This document shows, piece after piece, positions 33,425 through 42,452 of a stretch of DNA of 64,000 bases (positions within the stretch are counted from its first letter, which is position 1; each line of letters starts with the position of its first letter). The notes beneath the pieces are model-generated. The model made no database searches, was not told the DNA's origin, and was given only the letters and a program-made list of their open reading frames with translations. The stretch comes from Chryseobacterium sp. ISL-80 (lineage in GTDB: Bacteria; Bacillota; Bacilli; Bacillales; Cytobacillaceae), in assembly GCA_018613055.1 (NCBI GenBank), contig JAGGQZ010000020.1, positions 124,001-188,000 of the forward strand, read 5' to 3'. The translations under genes were made by a program, and so were the position numbers.

Positions 33425-34249
33425 TTAATTTTCGTTATTGATCCTATCAATTGCCTGTTTTACGGTCGCGAATGTATTGATTCTGGAGAAATCAACTCCG
33501 CCTTCCACAGCAGCCTGTGCAAGTTCAGGCCGCATCCCAGTGGCGAACGAGTCCACTCCCAACAAACGCAAGACATTATGAATATCAAAAATATGCTTGG
33601 CAATCGCTGCATCGATCGTGACGATTCCAGAAAAGTCAATGATTAACGATTGGACCTTTTGCTGTGCAACCTGTGGGATCGCCCTTTCCATGATCAATCT
33701 GGCACGGTCATGGTCCATTTTTCCGACTAAAGGCAAGACTGCTATATTTTCCTGGACCGGTACCACAGGGGCCGACAAGATATCCACCTCATCCTGGACT
33801 TCCTGCATCAGTTTCGCAGCTTTCCGTTCGAAGGCAAACACAGTTTCATTAATGCTGATATCAAGCATATTGTTTACTTTTTTATTGATCCATATTAAAT
33901 CTTCAGTATCTACACCATGTTTGAGACTTATGCCTGCCATCTTATCAATAAACACCATTCTTGTTGGCGGATATCTGAGAAGGATGTCAGAAATTTGTCC
34001 CCCTCTAGCAGCTTCCCGCTCTCCATTGTCCTTGCTCCATTCAATCAATCCCTGTGGAGTGGTATCATCTGCATTCCTGATAGAGTCACCAAGAAACCCA
34101 AGGTATTCAGTGTAAACAATAATTGCCTGATCAATTTCCTTCTTTGGGATTTCGACACCAACCATTCCAATTATTGAATCTACCAATTCCTTTGCGATAG
34201 TTTCGGCATTCTGTTGTAATTCATTTGCCACCGCAGCTGTTGGATTCAC
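33425..34249 (-). CDS. RsbR-like STAS-domain protein with altered phosphorylation sites
   Basis: About 274 residues with the two-part plan of RsbR stressosome co-antagonists: an N-terminal non-haem globin-like sensor (about 1-145) and a C-terminal STAS domain starting at IAVLPLVGK. In RsbRA the kinase RsbT phosphorylates two threonines, in GTIDT and VVDT. Here the same places read GKMDH and TIDAA, so His180 and Ala214 replace them. It may be a non-phosphorylatable paralogue, or act outside the sigma-B pathway. The GTG at 34249 has GGGAAGTGA upstream. Followed by the HAD gene. Confidence 0.8.
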   Translation of the reverse strand: MNPTAAVANELQQNAETIAKELVDSIIGMVGVEIPKKEIDQAIIVYTEYLGFLGDSIRNADDTTPQGLIEWSKDNGEREAARGGQISDILLRYPPTRMVFIDKMAGISLKHGVDTEDLIWINKKVNNMLDISINETVFAFERKAAKLMQEVQDEVDILSAPVVPVQENIAVLPLVGKMDHDRARLIMERAIPQVAQQKVQSLIIDFSGIVTIDAAIAKHIFDIHNVLRLLGVDSFATGMRPELAQAAVEGGVDFSRINTFATVKQAIDRINNEN

Positions 34250-34427
34250 AAAGGTCACTTCCCTTTTCTAATAATAATAAAAGTCTATCACTTACTATCA
34301 ATAGGATACACTTTAAGCGAAAAATAATCTCTTTTTAAATTGCTAATTCATACATGTAATAGAAAATAATCGGGTCGGCCTAGTTAAATAGTAACAAATA
34401 AAATTCCGTTGTTTTCTAGTCCCGCAT

Positions 34428-35144
34428 TTAATATTCTTTTGAAATTCGAGTCAATTCAAAAAACTCTTTCTCTGGTTTCATCCATTTTGTTCCCTTATCA
34501 GAAACAAAATAAATCCCTTCATCAAGGTCATAATAGACAGTAATAGTCAATCCACCAAACTCAATAGTGCTTTTCTCTCTATATAAATGTTGTTGACTTC
34601 CTGCATCTGGTGCTTCATTGATCATCTCTCCAATTTGGCTGATTATTTTCCTGTCAGTCATCTTGAAGCAATCCTCACTTCGGTCCGGCTGCTCATTTAT
34701 ACAGACCTCAGATACCTCAGATTCAACCCATTTCATGGCTTTTATTGGTACCCTTTTATCGTATGTGACTTCCGTTTGGTCCATATTCTTGAAATATGAT
34801 CCGCTGATTGACAATACCCAATCAGTCCCTTTCTTTTCCCAGTTTGAGATAAAGCCGGCTCCATCTTCATTTGAATCCGGTGAGGCCTGCTGCATAATTA
34901 AACTCCACCCATTTTGCGGAAGCTCCTTCTCGTAAAACTCCATGACCTGCCGCCAATGATCACCATTTATTTTATAGACTGGGCTATCTGCTTCCAGCCC
35001 GCTATAGAGGGGAATATCCTCTGTGCGTTCAGGTATCAGCTCAAGCCCTTCGTATTTTTCTTTTTGGATTTGTTGAAAATAAAATAGTAAGGCAGCTAAC
35101 AAAAGAACAAAAAAAATCAACCATGGCTTTCTTCCAACCTTCAA
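34428..35144 (-). CDS. Membrane-anchored hypothetical protein
   Basis: About 238 residues. A single N-terminal helix (WLIFFVLLLAALLFYFQQI) anchors a soluble domain that should be extracellular. That domain contains WRQVMEFYEKELPQNGW, a motif I have seen in secreted Bacillus proteins of unknown role. No catalytic motif is evident. I choose the TTG at 35144, with AGAGGGA six bases upstream; a longer frame to 35207 would run into the control region of the divergent ywbE-like gene. Confidence 0.65.
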   Translation of the reverse strand: MKVGRKPWLIFFVLLLAALLFYFQQIQKEKYEGLELIPERTEDIPLYSGLEADSPVYKINGDHWRQVMEFYEKELPQNGWSLIMQQASPDSNEDGAGFISNWEKKGTDWVLSISGSYFKNMDQTEVTYDKRVPIKAMKWVESEVSEVCINEQPDRSEDCFKMTDRKIISQIGEMINEAPDAGSQQHLYREKSTIEFGGLTITVYYDLDEGIYFVSDKGTKWMKPEKEFFELTRISKEY

Positions 35145-35240
35145 GGCAATCCCTCTTTGCTTTTTTCCTTTATAATAATGCAAAAGATGGTAGAATAGAA
35201 TACTCAAAATTCATTGAAAAGAAAGTGAGGTGGAAGAGTG

Positions 35241-35447
35241 ATGACAAAGAGTAGAGAAGGCAAGAATCGGATTGATATCAAACCTGGTTCAAAAGTAAAT
35301 ATAGTCCTTAAAGCAGACCAGAAAACAGGAAAACTCACTCAGGGCATCGTTAAAGATATCCTGACCAATTCGAACACACATCCACACGGAATCAAGGTTA
35401 GGCTGGAAGACGGTCAGGTTGGACGTGTAAAAGAAATCCTGGAATAA
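35241..35447 (+). CDS. ywbE: YwbE family protein
   Basis: 68 residues. KPGSKVNIVLKADQKTGKL followed by QGIVKDILTNSNTHPHGIKV is the signature of the small YwbE family, found widely in Bacillaceae with no known function; the fold is a small beta barrel by prediction of its strand pattern. The ATG at 35241 follows GTGAGGTGG. Confidence 0.9.
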   Translation: MTKSREGKNRIDIKPGSKVNIVLKADQKTGKLTQGIVKDILTNSNTHPHGIKVRLEDGQVGRVKEILE

Positions 35448-35475
35448 AGGATATTCCCTCCCCGTTACCGACCGC

Positions 35476-35513
35476 ATAAAAAAAAGCATTAAAGGATGGC
35501 ACCTTTAATGCTT
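35476..35513 (-). terminator. Intrinsic terminator of the antiporter gene
   Basis: On the minus strand AAGCATTAAAGG pairs with CCTTTAATGCTT (12 bp), followed by a T-run. It overlaps the stop codon of the antiporter gene by two bases. Confidence 0.85.
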
Positions 35514-36663
35514 AACTTCTTTTTTCTCTTACTTTATCAACGATCAAGTTATTCAATCGCGGTGCGAGCTGGAACAAGATTGTTCCGATAAAAGCAATCA
35601 CCAGAATGTAGATACTTGCGAAAACCTTTAATTCACCTGTCGCCAGCGCAGCGATGATTACGGAAAACTCCCCTCGCTGAGTCAGGGATAACCCTGCTTT
35701 TAACGAATCACTTCTGGACAGCCCATACCATTGTCCTCCTATGAATCCAACAATTAATTTATGGAGCAATGACCACACTACGAGAACGACCAGCAGTCCT
35801 AAATAAGGAATATCGCTCGTCAATTGAATGTGAAGACCAAAATTCAGGAAAAAGAATGGAAGGAATATATTCCTTACTGGCAATGCTGCTTTTTCAACCT
35901 TGTCCTTTATTGTTAACTCAGAAAGCATCATACCAGCGAGGAAGGCACCGATTACCTCAGATAGCCCCAGCATTATGGCAACTCCTCCGTAGGTGAGGGC
36001 AATTCCGGCAATCAAAACGATGAATATGTCATCCTGGTTAATTTCTTTTAGAATTGATTCTGCCTTTTTAAAGACAACTTTTGCAAAAAACACGGCAATC
36101 CCGGCGAGAATGCCTATCTTCAATAAAATCATTAAAAAATCAGTAACCGTCAATCCTTTACCAGAGAGACCAATAAGTACTGTTACAAGGACGGGAGCTA
36201 TCAAATCCTCAAAAACCAGAATCAAAAGCATAAACTCGGATTCTTTATTCTCAGTCCTGTTCTTGTCCTCCAGCAGTTTTGCCGTAATCGACGAACTGGT
36301 AGCATAGACAATACCCCCAACGATCAAGGATGATACCCAGTCCAGTCCAAACAGCACGCTGATCCCAGCAGTTACAAAAACCCCTAGCACCACATCCAGC
36401 AAGCCGCCCTTCCAAACCCTGGCACTGTTGGATATCAACCTGTTAACTGGGAATTTCATTCCTAGAATAAAAAACAACAGGACTAATCCAATCTCCCCTG
36501 CCACTTCAATTACTTTGGATTCTTTAATAACTAAGGATAAAACCAGTCCAAGTAAAATATATAATAATATATCTGGAATTTTGATCAACTTGATGCCAAC
36601 CATGCCGATCAGAAAAAGCACCAATAAAAATATTCCAATGACTAAGGTCAAATTCAATACCAA
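35512..36663 (-). CDS. CPA2-family cation:proton antiporter
   Basis: 383 residues with about eleven to twelve membrane helices, the size and layout of the Kef/KhtU-type membrane subunit. Useful motifs are EIGLVLLFFILGMKF, the VFEDLIAPVLV stretch that carries the ion-binding aspartate of the family, and LSLTQRGEFSVII near the C-terminus. No RCK/TrkA-N or TrkA-C domain is fused and no regulatory subunit is adjacent, unlike B. subtilis khtTU. The start is a TTG (36663 or six bases further in), with AAGGTGAT just upstream. Confidence 0.87.
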   Translation of the reverse strand: MVLNLTLVIGIFLLVLFLIGMVGIKLIKIPDILLYILLGLVLSLVIKESKVIEVAGEIGLVLLFFILGMKFPVNRLISNSARVWKGGLLDVVLGVFVTAGISVLFGLDWVSSLIVGGIVYATSSSITAKLLEDKNRTENKESEFMLLILVFEDLIAPVLVTVLIGLSGKGLTVTDFLMILLKIGILAGIAVFFAKVVFKKAESILKEINQDDIFIVLIAGIALTYGGVAIMLGLSEVIGAFLAGMMLSELTIKDKVEKAALPVRNIFLPFFFLNFGLHIQLTSDIPYLGLLVVLVVWSLLHKLIVGFIGGQWYGLSRSDSLKAGLSLTQRGEFSVIIAALATGELKVFASIYILVIAFIGTILFQLAPRLNNLIVDKVREKRS

Positions 36664-36879
36664 ACATCACCTTTTCGTTTTTTAAAAAGCATTTACCTTC
36701 CTATTTTCTACCCAAATCATTACATTTCAACACTGGAAAATTGAACTACTCACTGACACGATGAGAACTATTGAAGATTCACACATTAAATGTAACCATA
36801 CTTTCAAACAGTACATTTATTTTTTTTATGATAAAATAAACTATATATTCTATTCGGTAGAAAGACTAAGGGGGAAGAA

Positions 36880-37773
36880 ATGAACAGCAGTCAAGAAGCA
36901 GCTCTTGCACGGCAGCAGCACAAGGGTATTACTAAAACAAAACTAGCTAAAAGAATCTTTTTCATCATTTTGGGAGCCGTCCTGATGGGAGTAGGAATTG
37001 AGGAATTCCTCGTCCCCAACAGAATTTTGGACGGCGGAATTGTTGGCATTTCGATCATCCTCTCACATTTAACAGGCTGGCGCCTCGGCCTCTTTATCTT
37101 TGTATTGAACATTCCTTTCTTTTTCATTGGGTATAAACAAATTGGAAAAACATTCGCACTTTCTACCCTTCTGGGAATCACTATTTTGTCATTAACAACA
37201 AGCTTTCTTCATGAAGTGCCTGTTTTCACTGAAGATTTGCTACTGGCCACCGTATTCGGAGGAATCGTTCTCGGTGCTGGTGTAGGCATAGTCATCCGCT
37301 ACGGCGGATCTCTGGATGGCACTGAGATTCTTGCAATACTGGCGAATCGCAGACTCCCATTTTCAGTCGGTGAAGTCATCATGTTTTTTAATATCTTCAT
37401 TTTTGGAACCGCAGGATTTGTGTTTGGCTGGGATCGTGCGATGTATTCGATTCTTGCTTACTTCATCGCTTTTAAAACAATTGATATCGTGATTGCCGGG
37501 CTGGATGAATCAAAAGCAGCTTGGATCATCAGTGACCAGCATAAGGAAATCGGTGAAGCCATCCTTGCCCGGCTTGGCCGGGGTGTAACCTATTTAACTG
37601 GTGAAGGAGCATACACCGGGGATGACAAGAAAGTCATTTTCTGTGTCATTACCCGTCTGGAAGAAGCGAAACTAAAATCAATTGTCGAAGAGCTTGATGA
37701 AACTGCATTCCTTGCTGTAGGAAACATTGCTGAAGTACGCGGGGGAAGATTCAAGAAACGAAATATCCATTAG
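36880..37773 (+). CDS. YitT family (DUF161/DUF2179) membrane protein
   Basis: 297 residues. Five to six membrane helices with the family motif GILDGGIVGISIILSHLTG-type (here RILDGGIVGISII) and RYGGSLDGTEILAI, then a cytoplasmic C-terminal DUF2179 domain (about 220-297) with GRGVTYLTGEGAYTG and FCVITRLEEAKLKSIV. The family is common in Bacilli and of unsettled function. GGGGGAAG precedes the ATG. A paralogue follows at 38316. Confidence 0.9.
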   Translation: MNSSQEAALARQQHKGITKTKLAKRIFFIILGAVLMGVGIEEFLVPNRILDGGIVGISIILSHLTGWRLGLFIFVLNIPFFFIGYKQIGKTFALSTLLGITILSLTTSFLHEVPVFTEDLLLATVFGGIVLGAGVGIVIRYGGSLDGTEILAILANRRLPFSVGEVIMFFNIFIFGTAGFVFGWDRAMYSILAYFIAFKTIDIVIAGLDESKAAWIISDQHKEIGEAILARLGRGVTYLTGEGAYTGDDKKVIFCVITRLEEAKLKSIVEELDETAFLAVGNIAEVRGGRFKKRNIH

Positions 37774-37800
37774 TGATTCTTTACACCGCATCAAAAAGCG

Positions 37801-37830
37801 AAGCCCAGAGCATATCTGGGCTTTTGGTTT
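37801..37830 (+). terminator. Intrinsic terminator
   Basis: AAGCCCAGA pairs with TCTGGGCTT, followed by TTGGTTT. Confidence 0.75.
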
Positions 37831-37856
37831 ATCCATCAATAAATTTGACAGCCTCA

Positions 37857-38114
37857 TCATTCTTCCGCTGGTGCTGCATCAACAGCAATTTGATAGGCAT
37901 CAAGTAAATTGGACTTTTCACCCTCACTTTCAAGGCCAACGAGAAATTGGTCTTCACCATGGTCCTCAACTTTCATTACCACAGTGTCATCTCCATCTCT
38001 CAACATCGCATAAGATTTTCCATTCATTTCAAATAATGCTTCTACTTCGAACTGTCTCTCATTTCCCCTATCATCCCTTACGGTTACCAGATCCCTGACT
38101 GAATCGTGATCCAT
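37857..38114 (-). CDS. DUF1292 family protein (YrzB-like)
   Basis: 85 residues, acidic. VRDDRGNERQFEVEALFEMNGKSY split over two strands and VMKVEDHGEDQFLVGLESEGE are the DUF1292 pattern, small beta proteins of unknown role. The ATG at 38114 has GGAGGTG upstream; a longer frame to 38162 has none. It is oriented against the two YitT genes that surround it. Confidence 0.85.
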   Translation of the reverse strand: MDHDSVRDLVTVRDDRGNERQFEVEALFEMNGKSYAMLRDGDDTVVMKVEDHGEDQFLVGLESEGEKSNLLDAYQIAVDAAPAEE

Positions 38115-38315
38115 AGCTGCACACCTCCAACATTTAATGATTTTATTTTCCCCTTCTCTCACAATTGATATAAATTTTCATTTTATTCGATTGTTTGGCA
38201 GAAAATAAAACATCTAAATCAAAATTATGAATGAATTTAAAATAAACTTTTAAATCCCATTCTTCATTTTCATCTATATAATATTTCTCACACACGTTAT
38301 TTGGAGGTGCCCTTC

Positions 38316-39128
38316 TTGAAGACAGCTGGTATCATTCTTGGCTCAATCATCGTTTCATTCGCATTCAACCTATTCCTGATTCCCCATGGAGTCATGAGCA
38401 GCGGAATCAGTGGTCTTTCCATCATTTTATCGATGCTAACTTCCGTCAACACAGGTATTTACAATTTCCTGTTGAACTTTCCCCTGCTGGTTATTGGTTA
38501 TTTGAAATTAGGAAGAAAATTTATTTTATACACAATCCTTTCCGTCATTACAATCTCCATTGCACTTTATGTTATACCCGTATTCAAACTAGCGGAAGAT
38601 CCGATTCTTTCTTCCATTTTCGGAGGGGCAATCGTCGGTTTGGGAATTGGTATAATCTTTCGCTCGTCAGGTTCATCTGGCGGATTTGATATCATCGGCA
38701 TGCTTCTTACCAGACGTAAAGACTTCCCGATGGGAACACTTTTGTTTGCAATGAATTCTATCGTCATTTTGCTATCAGGCTTCTTATTCAGCTGGGATGC
38801 GGCATTGAATACTCTTGTTTCCATTTTCGTACTGGGAAAAGTGATAGATAAAGTGCATACCTATCACGTGAAGCTTACTTTGATGATCATTACCAGAAAA
38901 GGCGAGGAAGTGAAGCAGCATTTGCTTAAAAATGTCTATCGCGGTGTGACGGTTGTCGACTCTGTTGGCGGATACTCCAATGAGAAAAGCAATGTCATCA
39001 TTACGGTCATTTCCCGGTATGAACTTACCGAAGTCAAAACACTAATAGAAGAAATTGATCCAGAGGCGTTTGTGAATATAACAGAAACCCTGGAAGTAAT
39101 GGGCCTTTTTCACCGAAAACAACACTAA
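38316..39128 (+). CDS. YitT family membrane protein, second paralogue
   Basis: 270 residues with the same plan as the gene at 36880: five to six helices with LIPHGVMSSGISGLSIIL and RSSGSSGGFDIIGML, then a C-terminal DUF2179 domain with YRGVTVVDSVGGYSNEKSN. It lacks the 20-residue N-terminal extension of its neighbour. The TTG at 38316 has GGAGGTG six bases upstream. The two copies are diverged, so the duplication looks old. Confidence 0.88.
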   Translation: MKTAGIILGSIIVSFAFNLFLIPHGVMSSGISGLSIILSMLTSVNTGIYNFLLNFPLLVIGYLKLGRKFILYTILSVITISIALYVIPVFKLAEDPILSSIFGGAIVGLGIGIIFRSSGSSGGFDIIGMLLTRRKDFPMGTLLFAMNSIVILLSGFLFSWDAALNTLVSIFVLGKVIDKVHTYHVKLTLMIITRKGEEVKQHLLKNVYRGVTVVDSVGGYSNEKSNVIITVISRYELTEVKTLIEEIDPEAFVNITETLEVMGLFHRKQH

Positions 39129-39195
39129 ACCCCAATCAAGAAGCCGGAAAATCCGCTTCTTGGTTGCCCTCTGAAAATTTACAGGAAAAATCATC

Positions 39196-39224
39196 TTGAA
39201 ATTTTTCTGGATTCGTCATATAAT
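39196..39224 (+). promoter_or_regulatory. Sigma-A promoter of the tRNA gene
   Basis: TTGAAA at 39196 and TATAAT at 39219 are separated by exactly 17 bases, 37 bases before the tRNA. Confidence 0.85.
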
Positions 39225-39260
39225 AATTAAGTCGCTGAAATGCACAAACCAATATATCAT

Positions 39261-39334
39261 GTCCCAGTAGCTCAGCAGGATAGAGCAACAGTTTCCTAAA
39301 CTGTAGGTCGGGAGTTCGAATCTCTTCTGGGACG
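39261..39334 (+). tRNA. tRNA-Arg (anticodon CCU)
   Basis: Cloverleaf read by eye: acceptor arms GTCCCAG and CTGGGAC with discriminator G, D-arm GCTC/GAGC, anticodon stem ACAGT/ACTGT around the loop TTCCTAA with anticodon CCT, and a T-arm with TTCGAAT. The 3' CCA is not encoded. It is a single tRNA with its own promoter and terminator and decodes the rare AGG codon. No integrated element is visible downstream. Confidence 0.95.
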
Positions 39335-39340
39335 CTTAAA

Positions 39341-39368
39341 AACCTTGATCATGAATCAAGGTTTTTTT
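39341..39368 (+). terminator. Intrinsic terminator of the tRNA
   Basis: AACCTTGAT pairs with ATCAAGGTT, followed by a T run. Confidence 0.88.
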
Positions 39369-39460
39369 ATTTGGTCAGATAATATTAATTTTTCAACTTT
39401 TCCGGTTTGCCTAGTCGCTTACACTCTATTTTCACTTTCTTTGATTTTATTTATTTTTTG

Positions 39461-40429
39461 TTATAAATAATGCTTAATCTTCCATATATTTTTTATCTTT
39501 TTAATCAAAGTTCGTTCTTTTGATAATGAGAACACATCAAATTTTTGACGAAGACCTTCCCCCAGAATATTAAAGGTTAAAATCGTATAAGTAATCGCTA
39601 AAGCCGGGAAAATGGGAATCCAGGGAGCTTTTATAATATCGCTCCTCGATTTTTCCAAAAGTGCCTGCCAATCATAGGTCGCTGAGGAAATTTCCAATAC
39701 CCCTCCCTCAAGCATCAAAGTCTTTGAAGCTATGAAATATCCAAAGAGCGCAAGCTGGCCGATTAACAAAGTTACTCTGCTTAGGTCATTGCAGAAGTTA
39801 ACGATCATGATTTGTGAAATATTTGGCAGATAATAGTTCAAAAATAATTTAAACGGACTGTTTCCTATAACAATTCCAGCTTTGACATATTCCTTTTCAG
39901 ACAAATCATGCAAATCGTTTGAGAGAAGGGTACTCACTCTGCCAACTTCTATCAGTGCTAGTAGAAGAATGGACCAGTACATAGGCAGCATGGAGTCTGT
40001 TTCATTCTGCCAAATAGGTTTTGACAGCACCAAAATAATGATTGCTGAAAAAACGGCTGGCACGCTGCTGAATAATGAATTCCAGCCATTCGAAATGATA
40101 TTTGCTAAGCCACGTTTTGGTGAAGAAAGGATCGCTAACGGAAGGGCAATCAAATACCTAAGAAAAGTAATTAAAAATATGTAACGCAATGTGTCTTTAG
40201 TCCCGATGATAAGCAGGCTTAACATATCCCTGCCGTCACTGTCAGTACCAAGTGGATCTTCAAATGATGGAGGGAATGGTGCCCTTGCCATCGCTCCACC
40301 CTCGTAAAACCTCATGCGGCTGTCAGCAGGACTTGGATTCACAAATGAAAACTCTTCACCAAACAACGCTAGAAACACAAGCAATCCCAGCATCAACAAT
40401 CCCAGCAAAAAAGACCAATTCTTTTTCAT
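39461..40429 (-). CDS. DppC-type ABC transporter permease
   Basis: About 322 residues. The N-terminal helix, the FEDPLGTDSDGRDMLSLLI motif (the 'HPLGTDxxGRD' of DppC/OppC permeases) and an EAA-like loop, EYVKAGIVIGNSPFKLF, identify the inner-membrane subunit of a peptide/nickel-type importer. The ATG at 40429 has GGGGG upstream. It starts about 50 bp after the DppB-type gene. No substrate-binding protein or ATPase gene lies nearby, so partners must be encoded elsewhere or the pair has lost them. Confidence 0.8.
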   Translation of the reverse strand: MKKNWSFLLGLLMLGLLVFLALFGEEFSFVNPSPADSRMRFYEGGAMARAPFPPSFEDPLGTDSDGRDMLSLLIIGTKDTLRYIFLITFLRYLIALPLAILSSPKRGLANIISNGWNSLFSSVPAVFSAIIILVLSKPIWQNETDSMLPMYWSILLLALIEVGRVSTLLSNDLHDLSEKEYVKAGIVIGNSPFKLFLNYYLPNISQIMIVNFCNDLSRVTLLIGQLALFGYFIASKTLMLEGGVLEISSATYDWQALLEKSRSDIIKAPWIPIFPALAITYTILTFNILGEGLRQKFDVFSLSKERTLIKKIKNIWKIKHYL

Positions 40430-40479
40430 CACTAACCCCCTGCTTTCTCTCTATAACTAAGGCTCAATAAAAACAATTT

Positions 40480-41472
40480 TTATATTTTGGGTGTGATATT
40501 TATGAGCACAAACAGAAGACAGATAAAGATTAATATAAAAAGATACCTGATTCCCGTCATCATGATTTTAGCGATTGGACTAAACTTTTCAGCAATGTAT
40601 TTATGCTGCAGCAGGATACTTAGCAATTGGGATAAGAACAAAACCAGCATAAAGCATATGGAAAACTCGACAGCCAGGCCCATCTCATTATGTTTGGGAT
40701 CGTTACTGCGCTGAATTGCATATAATAATCTCCATGCCGCTCCTTTATAATCCAGCAGCCACTCGACCATCAATAAGTTCGACAGGATATATGTCATGAC
40801 CGAGGGAATATGCTGGGTAATTGTTAACATACATTTTTTCAAGATGTGTTTCTTAATCACAGCCTTTTCCGGAAACCCCATTGCCCTTGCCGTTCGAATA
40901 TACATGGCGCCATCCTCATTTGATAATGCTGCAGAAGTTACTCTCGCAAGATACATTAGCGGGTACAATGCGACCAATACTGAAGGAAGAAGAAAATTGT
41001 ACCATTCCTCACCCCCGAACCAGTCGATGAACCTAAAATGGTACAGGACGATCCATTGCAGGGATAAGATGAGAAAGAAATCCGGCAATGAAGTTACAAA
41101 CGACGTTAGACCATGGCCGAGGCCAGTCAGTACATTTTTTTTGCGATAATCAAAGATTCCTTTTGCAATCCCAAAGGGTACCGCTAATACAAACGCTGTG
41201 ATAATGATGGGCATACTCTTGAACAAATATGTATCAACTGCAGCTTCAAATTGTTCACCAGTCCTTGTTGTGCCTAAAGATCCCTCCGAAACAGCCAAGA
41301 GGAACAAGTCATGCATCTTTTTGACTATTTCTTCAATTGGAAACAGGGACTGCATCTTCCCAAAGAAATAGGTGATACTCCCTGCTCCAAAGTAAAAGCC
41401 GATCCCGAGAAAGATTACGGTCAAATAAAGAATCGTAAGTAAATCTCTTCCAATATATTCCTTTTTATACAT
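40480..41472 (-). CDS. DppB-type ABC transporter permease
   Basis: 330 residues with six membrane helices. The EAA-type loop IRTARAMGFPEKAVIKKHILKK (in its parts IRTARAMGF and KKHILKK) and SFVTSLPDFFLIL are characteristic of DppB/OppB-type permeases, though the sequence is divergent. GGGAGGG precedes the ATG. With the downstream DppC-type gene it forms a two-permease operon lacking the ATPase and binding-protein genes. Confidence 0.78.
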   Translation of the reverse strand: MYKKEYIGRDLLTILYLTVIFLGIGFYFGAGSITYFFGKMQSLFPIEEIVKKMHDLFLLAVSEGSLGTTRTGEQFEAAVDTYLFKSMPIIITAFVLAVPFGIAKGIFDYRKKNVLTGLGHGLTSFVTSLPDFFLILSLQWIVLYHFRFIDWFGGEEWYNFLLPSVLVALYPLMYLARVTSAALSNEDGAMYIRTARAMGFPEKAVIKKHILKKCMLTITQHIPSVMTYILSNLLMVEWLLDYKGAAWRLLYAIQRSNDPKHNEMGLAVEFSICFMLVLFLSQLLSILLQHKYIAEKFSPIAKIMMTGIRYLFILIFICLLFVLINITPKI

Positions 41473-41696
41473 CTTACGTTCCCTCCCAACCTTCCATAAT
41501 TCAGGTTATGAAAAAGAGATAAGGAGAATGTATCTATTTCTTGCAAAAATTTATTTTTGTGCTTATCATTTAAACTTTCTTTCTAAAATTTTGTTTCAAA
41601 GAAATACTAGTTTTTGATAAGTATATGGAACTAAAGCCTATTAAAATCGTCTATATAAGTGGTTAGATAAAAGCTAACGATTGAATGGGGATTAAA

Positions 41697-41762
41697 ATGA
41701 ACTGTTTGTGGTATTTATACACCATGAGCAATTCAGCAAGGGGGATACGACATGAAAAATAA
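41697..41762 (+). CDS. Possible 21-codon leader peptide
   Basis: ATG at 41697 with GGGG six bases upstream opens a 21-residue frame (MNCLWYLYTM then SNSARGIRHEK) that overlaps the first codons of the PAP2 gene in another frame. The PAP2 ribosome binding site lies inside it. It may couple or regulate translation, or be chance. Confidence 0.25.
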   Translation: MNCLWYLYTMSNSARGIRHEK

Positions 41763-42396
41763 AAAGAAAGATTTGCCTTATCTATTACTTTTACTGGTCA
41801 TGCCAGTATTGGGCATGATTTACAAATTAATAAATAACAATCCCAGGGAGGCAGTAATCCTTTCAACTGACTTGGACAAAATGATTCCCTTCCTTCCGAT
41901 TTTTATCATACCCTATATCATATGGTACGGTTTTATTTTAGGCTATTTGGTTTATTTTTGGTTTAAGGATACACGTGTTTATATAAAGACATTGACTTTG
42001 ATTGTCGTGGGAGAATTAATCTGTTTCCTGATCTATTTCTTCTTTCAAACAACCGTCCCCAGACCAGGATTGGCAGGAGATGGAATCCTTATCGACCTCG
42101 TCGGAATGATCTATAGCCATGACCAACCCTTCAATGCTTTCCCTAGTATCCATGTGTTGACTACATTCACGATCATTCTTGGCAGTCTACACATTCAAAA
42201 CAAGCATATCATCCACAGGATTTTCATACCTTTAATGGGATCATTGATCATCATCTCGACGCTTTTCGTAAAACAGCACTATATCCTTGATATGTTTGGC
42301 TCCATGTTCTTGACTTCTTTCATCTACGGCATTGTTTTTGATGTATTGGAGTTCAAAGTGGCTAAAGGATCGGAAACAGTTTACGTAAAAGAGTAA
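41752..42396 (+). CDS. PAP2-family membrane phosphatase
   Basis: 214 residues with six membrane helices. The phosphatase signature is present in three parts: VPRPGLAG (motif 1), NAFPSIHVLTT with the catalytic histidine (motif 2) and KQHYILDMFGS with the nucleophilic histidine (motif 3). Members dephosphorylate lipid phosphates such as phosphatidate or undecaprenyl pyrophosphate on the outer face of the membrane; the substrate here is not known. GGGGG lies upstream of the ATG. Confidence 0.88.
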   Translation: MKNKKKDLPYLLLLLVMPVLGMIYKLINNNPREAVILSTDLDKMIPFLPIFIIPYIIWYGFILGYLVYFWFKDTRVYIKTLTLIVVGELICFLIYFFFQTTVPRPGLAGDGILIDLVGMIYSHDQPFNAFPSIHVLTTFTIILGSLHIQNKHIIHRIFIPLMGSLIIISTLFVKQHYILDMFGSMFLTSFIYGIVFDVLEFKVAKGSETVYVKE

Positions 42397-42405
42397 AAAA
42401 ACAGC

Positions 42406-42447
42406 AAGGCCACAAAAGAGCTGGAAAACACAGCCCTTTGTGGCCTT
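42406..42447. terminator. Bidirectional intrinsic terminator
   Basis: AAGGCCACAAA pairs with TTTGTGGCCTT between two convergent genes; CTTTATT follows on the plus strand. Confidence 0.8.
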
Positions 42448-42452
42448 CTTTA

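Noticed and set aside
39134-39167. Terminator after the second YitT gene
   Set aside because: A hairpin (CAAGAAGC/GCTTCTTG) can be drawn, but no T-run follows, so I do not call it.
39261-39334. Integration site for a mobile element at the tRNA
   Set aside because: No integrase and no repeated tRNA 3' end is seen downstream.
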